Assembly: GCF_002157145.1 (NCBI RefSeq)
Contig: NZ_CP021361.1
Coordinates: 1,977,001 to 2,041,000, forward strand
DNA: 64,000 bases
Direction: 5' to 3'
DNA from: Acidovorax carolinensis
GTDB taxonomy: Bacteria; Pseudomonadota; Gammaproteobacteria; Burkholderiales; Burkholderiaceae_C
Made by a program: the position numbers and the translations under genes. Below, in pieces: positions 22,222-32,539 of this stretch; positions within the stretch are counted from its first letter, which is position 1, and every line of letters begins with the position of its first letter. The notes under the pieces were generated by a model, which made no database searches, was not told where the DNA came from, and saw only the letters and a program-made list of their open reading frames with translations.

Positions 22222-23169
22222 TCACTTCATGGGGGGCAGGCCCTTGAGGCGGTGGTCGCTCCATACCTGGCGCCAGCGGCGTGAGCCCGCCAGCCCGTGG
22301 CGCAGGCCCAGCATGTGCCGCGCGATGCTGGCCCAGGGCGTGCCGTGTGCGGCGGCCTCGCGCGCCATGTAATCCACCATGGCGGCTTCCACGTTTTCGC
22401 GGGTGAGCGTGCTGGGTGGGGCGCCGTAATACAGCGCATCCCAGCGCGCCAGCCACCAGGGGTTGTGATAGGCCTCGCGGCCCACCATCACGCCATCGAG
22501 CCCGGCCAGCTGCTCCTGCACGGCCGCATCGGTGTTCAGGCCGCCGTTGATGGCAAAGGTCAGGTGCGGAAAATCAGCCTTGAGCTGGCGCACCACGTCG
22601 TAGCGCAGCGGTGGCACTTCGCGGTTTTCCTTGGGCGACAGGCCCTTGAGCCAGGCATTGCGCGCATGCACGATGAACACCGTGCAACCCGCATCGGCCA
22701 CGGTGCCGACAAAGTCACGCACAAAGGCGTAGCTCTCGTCCTTGTCGATGCCAATGCGGTGCTTCACCGTGACGGGCACCTGCACCACATCCACCATGGC
22801 CTTCACGCAGTCGGCCACCAGCTGGGGCTCGTTCATCAGGCACGCGCCAAAGGCGCCGCGTTGCACGCGCTCGCTGGGGCAACCGCAATTGAGGTTGATC
22901 TCGTCATAGCCCCACTGCTCGCCCAGCCGCGCGCAATGCGCCAGATCGGCCGGTTCGCTGCCGCCCAGCTGCAGGGCCACCGGGTGCTCTTCGGCGTTGA
23001 AGCGCAGGTGGCGCTGCACATCGCCATGCACCAGCGCGCCCGTCGTCACCATCTCGGTGTAGAGCAGGGTGTGCCTGCTCAGCAGCCGGTGCAGGTAGCG
23101 GCAGTGGCGGTCGGTCCAGTCCATCATCGGGGCGACGGACATGCGCCAGGGGCTCAGGGTAGGTTCCAC
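22222..23169 (-). CDS. dusA: tRNA-dihydrouridine(20/20a) synthase DusA
   Basis: FMN-dependent reduction of uridine in the tRNA D-loop. The protein begins near SVAPMMDWTDRHCRY, followed by LLYTEMVTTGALVHGD. The catalytic Cys is in INLNCGCPSERV, with KHRIGID, HARNAWLKGLSPKENRE and NGGLNT. These motifs, especially the HARNAWLKGLSPKENR segment, mark DusA rather than DusB or DusC. The start is uncertain: I chose the GTG at 23169, but an ATG at 23142 would give a 306-residue protein. Confidence 0.88.
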   Translation of the reverse strand: MEPTLSPWRMSVAPMMDWTDRHCRYLHRLLSRHTLLYTEMVTTGALVHGDVQRHLRFNAEEHPVALQLGGSEPADLAHCARLGEQWGYDEINLNCGCPSERVQRGAFGACLMNEPQLVADCVKAMVDVVQVPVTVKHRIGIDKDESYAFVRDFVGTVADAGCTVFIVHARNAWLKGLSPKENREVPPLRYDVVRQLKADFPHLTFAINGGLNTDAAVQEQLAGLDGVMVGREAYHNPWWLARWDALYYGAPPSTLTRENVEAAMVDYMAREAAAHGTPWASIARHMLGLRHGLAGSRRWRQVWSDHRLKGLPPMK

Positions 23170-23303
23170 AGATAAACCAAGAAGCAGGATGGAGAGGTGG
23201 CCGCGGTGGTTGGCAAGAAAAAATCGCCGTCGCAACGCTGCAGCCGAAAGAAGGCCGCAATTATCCCACCGGTGCCATGCAGGTGTCCGACAGGGGATAT
23301 ATG

Positions 23304-23356
23304 CGAAAAATGCCGCCAGCGCTTATGTATCAAGCGCCAATAGCTATCAAAACAGA
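23304..23356 (-). repeat. Interspersed repeat upstream of dusA
   Basis: On the minus strand it reads TTTTGATAGCTATTGGCGC, TTGATACATAAGCGC, TGGCGGC and ATTTTT, one of the best-preserved copies. It is intergenic between the acyl-CoA synthetase and dusA. Confidence 0.7.
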
Positions 23357-23365
23357 AGCATTGAC

Positions 23366-25228
23366 TTAGCGTGCGCCCGATTTCAGGTACATGCCCTCGA
23401 TGGCTTCTGAAAAATGCGCCGTCAGGTTATTGCGCTTGAGCTTGAGCGTGGGCGTCATGAAGGTGTTTTCAATCGTCCAGGGCGTGAGCGTCAGGTGCAC
23501 CGCGCGCGGCACGGCGTAGCGGGGGAAGCTGGCGGTGTTTTTTTCCATGCGCGCCAGCACGGCCCGGTGCACGCTCGCGTGGTTCAGGCTGCCGGCCTCT
23601 TGCGGGTTCAGGCCCAGGTCGGCGGCAAGGCGCTGCCATTCGTCGTATTTCAGCACCGCCACGCAGGCGATGAAGGGGCGGTTTTCGCCCACCACAAACG
23701 CCTGCTCCAGTGCCGGGTCGGCCAGCAGCGCCAGCTCGAGATCGCCCGGGGGCACTTTTTCGCCGGTGGAGGTGACGATGATTTCCTTGATGCGTCCTCG
23801 GATATAGATGCGGCCATTGGCGATGTCGGCCTGGTCACCCGTGCCCAGCCAGCCGTCGGGGCTCAGGATTTTCGCGGTGTCCTCGGGGCGCTTCCAGTAC
23901 CCCTTCATCACGATGGGGCCGCGCACCTGCAGTTCGCGGTTTTCGCCAATGCGCACCTCCACGCCGGGCAGGGCACGGCCCACGCTGGCGGGGTCGTTGT
24001 CGTCCAGCGAATTGACCGACACCACGGGTGCGGTTTCGGTCATGCCATAGCCCTGCACCAGTTGCAGGCCCAGGCCCAGAAAGCATTTCGCAATGGTCGG
24101 TGACAGCGGCGCGCCACCGCTGACGGCAACGCGCACACGGCCACCAAACTGCGCCAGCAGCGGCTTGCCCACCAGTGCCTGCAGCAGGGGCCAGGGCAGG
24201 GCGGCCATCCAGCCGGCAGCCTTGCTGCTGTCGTCCGGCGTGGGAGCAGGCAGACCCTGGGCGGCACAAAATCGTGCCCAGCCCTTGTTCTGTGCCGCTT
24301 CATACAGCTGCATCTTCCAGGGCGTGGGCGAGAGCTTTTCGAGCAGCTTGGCGTGGATGCGTTCGTAAATGCGCGGCACCGACACCAGCACCGTGGGGCG
24401 CACCGTTTTCAGGTCTTCGGCCAGCAGCGGCACCGAGCGTGCATAGGCCACGCAGCTGCCAGCGGCAATGGGCAGGTAGTAGCCGCCCGTTCGCTCGAAC
24501 GTGTGCGACAGCGGCAGGAACGACAGGAACACGTCGTCCACCGTGGGCACGATGCGTTCGAGCACCGCCTTCACATCGCTGACCACGTTGCGGTGCGTGA
24601 GCATCACGCCCTTGGGCTTGCCGGTGGTGCCCGAGGTATAGACCAGGGCGGCCAGGTCGTCGGGGCCGGGCGGCGTGGGGGCGGCTGCCTGGCTGGCCTG
24701 GGCCGCGCCAGCCAGCCACTGCGAAAGGGTGCCCACAGCGGGGCCATCGCTGCTGGCAGCCGCAGACGGCGCCAAAGCGGCGTCTTCGTCGGTGATGACG
24801 ACGGCGCGCAGCGCAGGAAACGGCGTGCCCACGGCCCGGATCTTCTCCCACTGCGCTGCCTGTCCCACGATGAGCATCGAGGCTTCGCAGTCGTCCAGGA
24901 TGTAGGCAATGCTGCCGGGGTTGTCGATGGCGTGCAGCGGCACCGGCACGCAGCCCGTGGCCAGCGTGGACTGGTCGGCGCTCATGGCGTTCAGGCCGTT
25001 GGGCAGCAGGATGGCCACGCGCGCGGCGGTGGGCAGCTGCATGGCAGCCATGGCCCGCGACCATTGCGCCACACGCTGTGTGGTCTGCGCCCAGGTCAGG
25101 CTGATCCAGGCCTGCGTGGCGATGTCAAACGCACGGTAGGCTTCGGCGTCGGGGGTGCGGGCAGTGCGATAGGCGAGAAGCTGGGGCAGCGTTTCGACGC
25201 TGGCGAGGTCGGACGAAATAGAAGTCAT
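23366..25228 (-). CDS. AMP-dependent long-chain fatty acid--CoA ligase
   Basis: Activates a fatty acid to acyl-CoA through an acyl-adenylate. 620 residues from the ATG at 25228 (MTSISSDLASVETLPQ). The AMP-binding P-loop is LVYTSGTTGKPKGVMLTH, with further motifs QGYGMTETAPVVS, GWLGTGDQADI and GRIKEIIVTSTGEKVPP, where the catalytic Lys of the last block is replaced by the family's usual variant further on. The layout matches the FadD15-type long-chain synthetases. The substrate is not defined by sequence. It is divergent from the flavo-reductase gene. Confidence 0.88.
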   Translation of the reverse strand: MTSISSDLASVETLPQLLAYRTARTPDAEAYRAFDIATQAWISLTWAQTTQRVAQWSRAMAAMQLPTAARVAILLPNGLNAMSADQSTLATGCVPVPLHAIDNPGSIAYILDDCEASMLIVGQAAQWEKIRAVGTPFPALRAVVITDEDAALAPSAAASSDGPAVGTLSQWLAGAAQASQAAAPTPPGPDDLAALVYTSGTTGKPKGVMLTHRNVVSDVKAVLERIVPTVDDVFLSFLPLSHTFERTGGYYLPIAAGSCVAYARSVPLLAEDLKTVRPTVLVSVPRIYERIHAKLLEKLSPTPWKMQLYEAAQNKGWARFCAAQGLPAPTPDDSSKAAGWMAALPWPLLQALVGKPLLAQFGGRVRVAVSGGAPLSPTIAKCFLGLGLQLVQGYGMTETAPVVSVNSLDDNDPASVGRALPGVEVRIGENRELQVRGPIVMKGYWKRPEDTAKILSPDGWLGTGDQADIANGRIYIRGRIKEIIVTSTGEKVPPGDLELALLADPALEQAFVVGENRPFIACVAVLKYDEWQRLAADLGLNPQEAGSLNHASVHRAVLARMEKNTASFPRYAVPRAVHLTLTPWTIENTFMTPTLKLKRNNLTAHFSEAIEGMYLKSGAR

Positions 25229-25496
25229 CAAATGATGTGTTGGATCGCGGGTGTACCGCTTTGGTGCATGTCTGCGGGAAAACCCGGGCAATGATACCGA
25301 CAGGGATTCGCGCACCGCGCAAGGGGGTGGGGCGCCACGGGGATGCGAATTCGGTGGTGGGGAATATGCCGCGACCGTCGCCCAAGGCTGCCGTTGCATG
25401 GCACCGTAGAGCATGCGCAATTACGGGGCAGATACGTTTGCGTCAATACTGCTTCACGCAGAACGCCTACAGTGAAAGCGTATACGGGGGAGCTCA

Positions 25497-26831
25497 ATGC
25501 GCAACATCAAACGTTTTTTCTGGACCTTTCTCTGCCTCCTGACGGGGCTGTGGCTGATTAGCGATCTGATGAACTGGTCGGCGCCCGCCAACTTTTTTGC
25601 CTGGCGGTCGGTGCTGATGCAATACAGCGGGGTGCTGGGCATTGGCGTCATGAGCGTGGCCATGGTGCTGGCTGTGCGCCCGGTGGTGTTCGAGCCCTAT
25701 CTGGGCGGGCTGGACAAGATGTACCGCCTGCACAAATGGCTGGGCATTTCGGGCCTGGTGATTTCGGTGGCCCACTGGCTGCTGGCCCAGGGCACCAAGT
25801 GGATGGTGGGCTGGGGCTGGCTGCAGCGCCCCGCGCGCGGCCCGCGGCCGCAATTGCTGGATGCGCCCATCCAGCAGTTCTTTTTGAACCAGCGCGGCCT
25901 GGCCGAGAGCATTGGCGAATGGGCCTTTTATGCTGCCGTGCTGCTGATGGTGCTGGCGCTGGTCAAACGGTTTCCCTACCGGTATTTCTTCAAGACGCAC
26001 CGCCTGCTGGCCGTGGCCTATCTGGCGCTGGTGTGGCACTCGGTGGTCTTGCTGAAGTTTGATTACTGGAGCGGCGTGCTCGGCCCGGTGATGGCGGTGC
26101 TGATGGCTGTGGGCACGGTGGCTGCGCTGATGGTGCTTTTCCGGCGGGTGGCGGTGGGCCGCCAGGTGGTGGGCGAGGTGACCGGCATCCGGCGCCATGA
26201 ATCGTTGGACGTGATCGCGGTGGACATCCAGTGCAAGGGCCGGTGGGCGGGGCACGAGTCGGGCCAGTTTGCCTTTGTCACGCTGCATGCCGACGAGGGG
26301 CCGCACCCCTACACCATTTCGTCCGCCTGGACGGGCGACGGGCGCATCACGTTCATCATCAAGGCGCTGGGCGACTACACCCGCACGCTCAGCGAGAGCG
26401 TGCACATTGGCGATGTGGTCAAGCTGGAAGGGCCTTACGGCCAGTTCACCTTCCAGGGCGCGCATCCGCGGCAGATCTGGGTGGGTGCAGGAATTGGCAT
26501 CACGCCGTTCATTGCCCGCATGAAGGCGCTGGCGGCAGCGCCGGATGGCAAGACCATCGACCTGTTTCACCCCACCGCGGTTTACGACGAGCATGCCATC
26601 GGCCTGATGACCCGCGACGCCGAGGCCGCCGGTGTGCGTCTGCATGTACTCTGGAGCCAGCGCGACGGCCAGCTCAACGCGGCGCGACTGACGGGGCAGG
26701 TGCCCGACTGGCGCGATGCCGATATCTGGTTCTGCGGTCCGGCGCCCTTTGGCCAGTCGCTGAAAAAAGACCTCGTGGCGATGGGGCTGCCCGAAGGGCG
26801 CTTTCACCAGGAGTTGTTTCAAATGCGGTAA
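25497..26831 (+). CDS. Ferric reductase-like membrane flavoprotein (FNR-type oxidoreductase)
   Basis: 444 residues. The N-terminal half has about six transmembrane helices with heme-ligand candidates (YRLHKWLGISGL, ISVAHWLLAQ, FKTHRLLAVAYL, LVWHSVVLL), the ferric-reductase-like b-heme domain. The C-terminal half is a flavin/NAD(P)H reductase: FAD-binding HPYTISSAW, pyridine-nucleotide GAGIGITPF and CGPAPFGQSLKKDL near the end. It probably moves electrons from NAD(P)H across the membrane; the acceptor is unknown. Confidence 0.82.
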   Translation: MRNIKRFFWTFLCLLTGLWLISDLMNWSAPANFFAWRSVLMQYSGVLGIGVMSVAMVLAVRPVVFEPYLGGLDKMYRLHKWLGISGLVISVAHWLLAQGTKWMVGWGWLQRPARGPRPQLLDAPIQQFFLNQRGLAESIGEWAFYAAVLLMVLALVKRFPYRYFFKTHRLLAVAYLALVWHSVVLLKFDYWSGVLGPVMAVLMAVGTVAALMVLFRRVAVGRQVVGEVTGIRRHESLDVIAVDIQCKGRWAGHESGQFAFVTLHADEGPHPYTISSAWTGDGRITFIIKALGDYTRTLSESVHIGDVVKLEGPYGQFTFQGAHPRQIWVGAGIGITPFIARMKALAAAPDGKTIDLFHPTAVYDEHAIGLMTRDAEAAGVRLHVLWSQRDGQLNAARLTGQVPDWRDADIWFCGPAPFGQSLKKDLVAMGLPEGRFHQELFQMR

Positions 26832-26863
26832 TTCGCCGCGGCGGGTGTGGCGTTACTGCGGTG

Positions 26864-27499
26864 TCAGGCCGCCGCTTCCAGCCCCTGCGCAAAATGCGCC
26901 TGCATGGCCTTCACCGTGGCCTTGCCATCGCGCGCCACCATGGCCGCCAGGATGGCGCGGTGCTCGTTCAGTGAATCTTCGATGCGCCCCTGCTTGAGCA
27001 GCGAGTTGTGGCGGTTGAGCTTCATCACCTTGCGCAGGTCGGCCACCATCTGGCTGCGCCAGCGGTTGTCGGCCAGCTCCAGCAGCCGCATGTGAAAACG
27101 CTCGTTCACGGCAAAAAAGCGCTCGCGCTCGCTGGCGGCGGCTTCCAGCTCGTCATGCAGGTCCTGCAATTCTTTCAGTTGCGCTGGTGTGGCGGTGGTG
27201 GCCACCACGCCGGCCGCGTCGCTCTCCAGCAGGCTGAGCAGGTGGTAAACGTCGCGCAGGTCTTTGTCGCTCATCTCGGTCACATAGGCGCCACGGCGCA
27301 CCTTCATCGTGACCAGGCCCTCGGCCGCCAGCACCTTGAGCGCTTCGCGCAGGGGGGTGCGGCTGATGCCGAATTCCTCTGCAATCTTCAATTCATCAAT
27401 CCAGCTGCCGGGTTCGAGCTCGCGGCGGAAAATGCGCTGGCGCAACTGCTCGGCCACTTCAACATAGAGGGCGCGGGGCGTGAGGGTGAGGGCAGACAT
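26864..27499 (-). CDS. GntR-family (FCD-domain) transcriptional regulator
   Basis: 211 residues. An N-terminal winged helix (GSWIDELKIAEEFGISRTPL, REALKVLAAEGLV) is followed by an all-helical FCD effector domain with metal/ligand-binding candidates (LESDAAG, NERFHMRLL, NEHRAILAAM). It is divergently transcribed from scpA, so it most likely regulates the methylmalonyl/propionyl-CoA operon in response to a metabolite. That assignment rests on position. Confidence 0.87.
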   Translation of the reverse strand: MSALTLTPRALYVEVAEQLRQRIFRRELEPGSWIDELKIAEEFGISRTPLREALKVLAAEGLVTMKVRRGAYVTEMSDKDLRDVYHLLSLLESDAAGVVATTATPAQLKELQDLHDELEAAASERERFFAVNERFHMRLLELADNRWRSQMVADLRKVMKLNRHNSLLKQGRIEDSLNEHRAILAAMVARDGKATVKAMQAHFAQGLEAAA

Positions 27500-27627
27500 G
27501 GGGCAGATTGTAAGCCGGCAAGAATATTTTGAATGAATAATTATGAATGATGTAAACTCGCCGCCACATCGGGATCAGCCCTAGCGCCCTTTCACGTCCC
27601 AACGCCATCTTCGGAGAAGCCTTCGCC
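27500..27627. promoter_or_regulatory. Divergent promoter region between the GntR regulator and scpA
   Basis: 128 bp. A notably AT-rich stretch around 27525-27560 contains repeated TGAAT elements (TTTGAATGAATAATTATG, then GAATGATG), unlike the GC-rich surroundings. It suits overlapping divergent promoters and a regulator site. No exact operator is claimed. GGAGAAG precedes scpA. Confidence 0.45.
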
Positions 27628-29796
27628 ATGAGTGACAAGCCCCATAAAAATTCCCCCGAGTTCGCTGCCGCTTCGCTGGAAGCCTGGACCAAGGCCGCTG
27701 CCAAGTCGGCCCCCGGTGGCGATGTGAACGCCCTCAATTGGGTTACGCCCGACGGCATCACCGTCAAACCGCTGTACACCGCCGAGGACACGGCCAACCT
27801 GCCCTACGCCAACACCTTGCCCGGTTTCGAGCCCTACCTGCGCGGCCCCCAGGCCACCATGTACGCCGTGCGCCCCTGGACGATTCGTCAATACGCAGGC
27901 TTTTCCACCGCCGAAGAATCGAACGCTTTCTACCGCAAGGCGCTGGCCGCAGGCGGGCAGGGCGTGTCGGTGGCGTTCGACCTGGCCACGCACCGTGGCT
28001 ACGACAGCGACCACCCGCGCGTGACCGGCGACGTGGGCAAGGCTGGCGTGGCGATTGATTCGGTCGAGGACATGAAGATCCTGTTCGACCAGATTCCGCT
28101 CGACAGGGTGAGCGTGTCCATGACCATGAACGGCGCCGTGCTGCCCGTGCTGGCGGGCTATGTGGTGGCGGCCGAGGAACAGGGCGTGAGCCAGGACAAG
28201 CTCTCCGGAACCATTCAGAACGACATTCTGAAAGAGTTCATGGTGCGCAACACCTATATCTACCCGCCCAAGCCCTCGATGCGCATCATCGGCGACATCA
28301 TCGGCTACACGGCCAAAAACATGCCCAAGTTCAACTCGATCTCGATCTCGGGTTACCACATGCAGGAAGCCGGTGCCAACCAGGCACTCGAACTCGCCTT
28401 CACGCTGGCCGACGGCAAGGAGTACGTGAAGACGGCCATCGCCACGGGCCTCGATGTGGACGAATTCGCCGGGCGGCTGTCGTTCTTCTGGGCGATTGGT
28501 ATGAACTTCTACCTGGAAGTCGCCAAGATGCGGGCTGCGCGCCTGCTGTGGTGCCGCATCATGAAGGAGACCGGCGCCAAGAACCCCAAGAGCCTGATGC
28601 TGCGCACGCACTGCCAGACTTCGGGCTGGTCGCTCACCGAGCAAGACCCGTACAACAACATCGTGCGCACCACCATCGAGGCCATGGCGGCGGTGTTTGG
28701 TGGCACGCAAAGCCTGCACACCAATGCGCTCGACGAAGCGATTGCGCTGCCCACCGAGTTCTCATCGCGCATCGCCCGCAATACGCAGCTCATCATCCAG
28801 GAAGAGACGCACATCACCAACGTGGTCGACCCCTGGGCCGGCAGCTACATGATGGAAAAGCTGACCCAGGAAATGATGGACGCCGCCTGGAAGATCATCG
28901 AAGAGGTCGAAGCCATGGGCGGCATGACCCAAGCCGTGGACAGCGGCTGGGCCAAGCTCAAGATCGAAGCGGCTGCCGCTGAGAAGCAGGCGCGCATCGA
29001 TAGCGGCAAGGACGTGATCGTGGGCGTCAACAAATACAAGCTGGCCAAGGAAGACCCGGTCGATATCCTGCAGATCGACAACGTGATGGTGCGCGATGGG
29101 CAGATTGCCCGCTTGGAGAAAATCAAGGCAAATCGCGATAAGGCCAAGGTGCAGCAAGCGCTGGATGCTCTCACTTCTGCAGCAGAAGACGGCAGCGGCA
29201 ACCTGCTGGACCTGTCCATCAAGGCCATGCGCCTGCGCGCCACGGTGGGCGAGGTGTCGGATGCGCTGGAAAAGGTTTATGGGCGCCACCGCGCCGATAC
29301 GCAAAAGGTGACCGGTGTGTACGCTGCCGCTTATGACTCGGCCGAGGGCTGGGACAAACTCAAGACCGAGATCAACGAATTCGCCGAAACCCAGGGCCGC
29401 CGCCCCCGCGTGATGATCGCCAAGCTGGGTCAGGACGGCCACGACCGCGGCGCCAAGGTGGTGGCCACGGCCTTTGCCGACCTGGGCTTCGACGTGGACA
29501 TGGGCCCGCTGTTCCAGACGCCCGAAGAATGCGCCCGCCAAGCGATTGAAAACGACGTGCACGCCGTGGGCGTGTCGACCTTGGCCGCCGGCCACAAGAC
29601 GCTGGTGCCCGCCATCATCCAGTCGCTCAAGGACCAGGGCGCCGACGACATCATCGTGTTTGTCGGCGGCGTGATCCCGGTGCAGGACTATGAGCACCTG
29701 TACGAAGCGGGTGTGAAGGGCATCTACGGCCCAGGCACACCGATTCCCGCCAGCGCCAAGGATGTGCTGGAGCAGATTCGCAAGGCGGTGGCGTGA
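27628..29796 (+). CDS. scpA: Methylmalonyl-CoA mutase (single-chain, ScpA type)
   Basis: Adenosylcobalamin-dependent interconversion of methylmalonyl-CoA and succinyl-CoA. 722 residues. The N-terminal TIM-barrel catalytic domain includes [37 protein letters not shown], and [11 protein letters not shown]. The C-terminal cobalamin domain carries the base-off ligand motif DGHDRGAK (His near residue 605), the GVSTLAAGH loop and FVGGVIP. The length matches a homodimeric full-length enzyme. Its stop overlaps the meaB start. Confidence 0.95.
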   Translation: MSDKPHKNSPEFAAASLEAWTKAAAKSAPGGDVNALNWVTPDGITVKPLYTAEDTANLPYANTLPGFEPYLRGPQATMYAVRPWTIRQYAGFSTAEESNAFYRKALAAGGQGVSVAFDLATHRGYDSDHPRVTGDVGKAGVAIDSVEDMKILFDQIPLDRVSVSMTMNGAVLPVLAGYVVAAEEQGVSQDKLSGTIQNDILKEFMVRNTYIYPPKPSMRIIGDIIGYTAKNMPKFNSISISGYHMQEAGANQALELAFTLADGKEYVKTAIATGLDVDEFAGRLSFFWAIGMNFYLEVAKMRAARLLWCRIMKETGAKNPKSLMLRTHCQTSGWSLTEQDPYNNIVRTTIEAMAAVFGGTQSLHTNALDEAIALPTEFSSRIARNTQLIIQEETHITNVVDPWAGSYMMEKLTQEMMDAAWKIIEEVEAMGGMTQAVDSGWAKLKIEAAAAEKQARIDSGKDVIVGVNKYKLAKEDPVDILQIDNVMVRDGQIARLEKIKANRDKAKVQQALDALTSAAEDGSGNLLDLSIKAMRLRATVGEVSDALEKVYGRHRADTQKVTGVYAAAYDSAEGWDKLKTEINEFAETQGRRPRVMIAKLGQDGHDRGAKVVATAFADLGFDVDMGPLFQTPEECARQAIENDVHAVGVSTLAAGHKTLVPAIIQSLKDQGADDIIVFVGGVIPVQDYEHLYEAGVKGIYGPGTPIPASAKDVLEQIRKAVA

Positions 29797-30821
29797 GCCC
29801 AGGCGCGTTGCTGGAGGGCATGTTGCATGGCAATGCTGCCGTGCAGCGCCGCGCCATGTCCAAAGCCATCACGCTGCTCGAATCGACCCGCGCCGACCAC
29901 CGCGCGCAGGGCGACGAGCTGCTCACCCAACTCCTGCCCCACACCGGCAAGGCGTTTCGCTTAGGGATCAGCGGCGTGCCCGGTGTGGGCAAGTCCACCT
30001 TCATCGAAGCCCTGGGCCTGTACCTGATCGGCCAGGGCCACCGCGTGGCCGTGCTCACCATCGACCCGTCCAGCACCGTCTCGGGCGGCTCCATCCTGGG
30101 CGACAAGACGCGCATGGAACACCTGTCGATGCACGAAAAAGCCTATATCCGCCCCAGCCCGTCGAGTGGCACGCTGGGCGGCGTGGCCGAGAAAACGCGC
30201 GAGGCCATGCTGGTCTGCGAGGCCGCAGGCTACGACGTGGTCATCGTCGAAACCGTGGGCGTGGGCCAGAGCGAGATTGCCGTCAATGGCATGACCGACA
30301 TGTTCGTTTTGCTGCAGCTGCCCAATGCGGGCGACGATCTGCAAGCCATCAAGAAGGGCGTGATGGAGATTGCCGACCTGGTGGTCATCAACAAGGCCGA
30401 TATTGACAAGAACGCCGCCACGCGCGCCGAGGCGCAGATCACCTCAAGCCTGCGCATCCTGAGTCAGCATGGCAACCCCGAAAACGCCCACCACAACGAA
30501 ACCCTGTGGCACCCCAAGGTGGTGCAGATCAGCGCGCTGCTGGGGCAGGGCGTGGACGCCTTCTGGGCCGCCGTCACGCAGTTTCGCCAGTTGCAAACCG
30601 CCAATGGCCGCCTGGCCTCGCGGCGCGAAAAGCAGGCGCTGGCCTGGATGTGGGAGCGCATCGACGCGGGCCTCAAGCTCGCGTTTCGCCAGCATCCACA
30701 GGTACGCCAATTGCTGCCGCAAATGCAGGCCGATGTGGCGGCGGGGCGCATCGCGGCCTCCACTGCAGCACGAAATCTGCTGCTGGCGCAATCCAGTCAA
30801 GCGCAAACAGCTATCAAATAA
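29793..30821 (+). CDS. meaB: MeaB-type G3E GTPase chaperone of methylmalonyl-CoA mutase
   Basis: GTPase that loads adenosylcobalamin on, and protects, the mutase. 342 residues starting with a GTG whose last two bases are shared with the scpA TGA (GTGA). Walker A is [10 protein letters not shown], the switch region has [19 protein letters not shown] and ETVGVGQSE, and the guanine-specificity motif is NKAD. The final nine residues (SSQAQTAIK) and the stop are encoded by a copy of the interspersed repeat. Confidence 0.94.
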   Translation: MSPGALLEGMLHGNAAVQRRAMSKAITLLESTRADHRAQGDELLTQLLPHTGKAFRLGISGVPGVGKSTFIEALGLYLIGQGHRVAVLTIDPSSTVSGGSILGDKTRMEHLSMHEKAYIRPSPSSGTLGGVAEKTREAMLVCEAAGYDVVIVETVGVGQSEIAVNGMTDMFVLLQLPNAGDDLQAIKKGVMEIADLVVINKADIDKNAATRAEAQITSSLRILSQHGNPENAHHNETLWHPKVVQISALLGQGVDAFWAAVTQFRQLQTANGRLASRREKQALAWMWERIDAGLKLAFRQHPQVRQLLPQMQADVAAGRIAASTAARNLLLAQSSQAQTAIK

Positions 30822-30826
30822 ATAGT
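30780..30826 (-). repeat. Interspersed repeat forming the meaB 3' end
   Basis: On the minus strand it reads TTTGATAGCTGTTTGCGC, TTGACTGGATTGCGCC and AGCAGC. It overlaps the last codons and stop of meaB, so the repeat has supplied the protein's C-terminus. Confidence 0.65.
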
Positions 30827-30858
30827 AAACAATAAACCGAATTCACCAAAGGACGACC

Positions 30859-32390
<1,532 letters not shown>

Positions 32391-32411
32391 GCGGACGAGG
32401 AGAACAAGAAC

Positions 32412-32528
32412 ATGTTTACGAAGATTCTGATCGCCAACCGTGGCGAAAACGGCTGCGCAGCAGACGTTTCGACAAATTGCCTGCCGACGCCCGTACAGCG
32501 GGCAACTACACGCAACCCCAACGCCTAA
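32412..32528 (+). CDS. 38-residue frame repeating the PccA N-terminus, putative remnant or leader
   Basis: It starts MFTKILIANRGE, the same twelve residues as PccA, which starts 128 bp downstream. It then diverges (NGCAADVSTNCLPT) and stops at a TAA just before the pccA ribosome-binding site. It has its own strong Shine-Dalgarno (GAGGAG). Over the twelve shared codons six differ synonymously, so this is not a recent duplication. It may be the scar of a replaced biotin carboxylase gene, or a translated leader. I know of no described function. Confidence 0.55.
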   Translation: MFTKILIANRGENGCAADVSTNCLPTPVQRATTRNPNA

Positions 32529-32539
32529 GGAGTCAATGA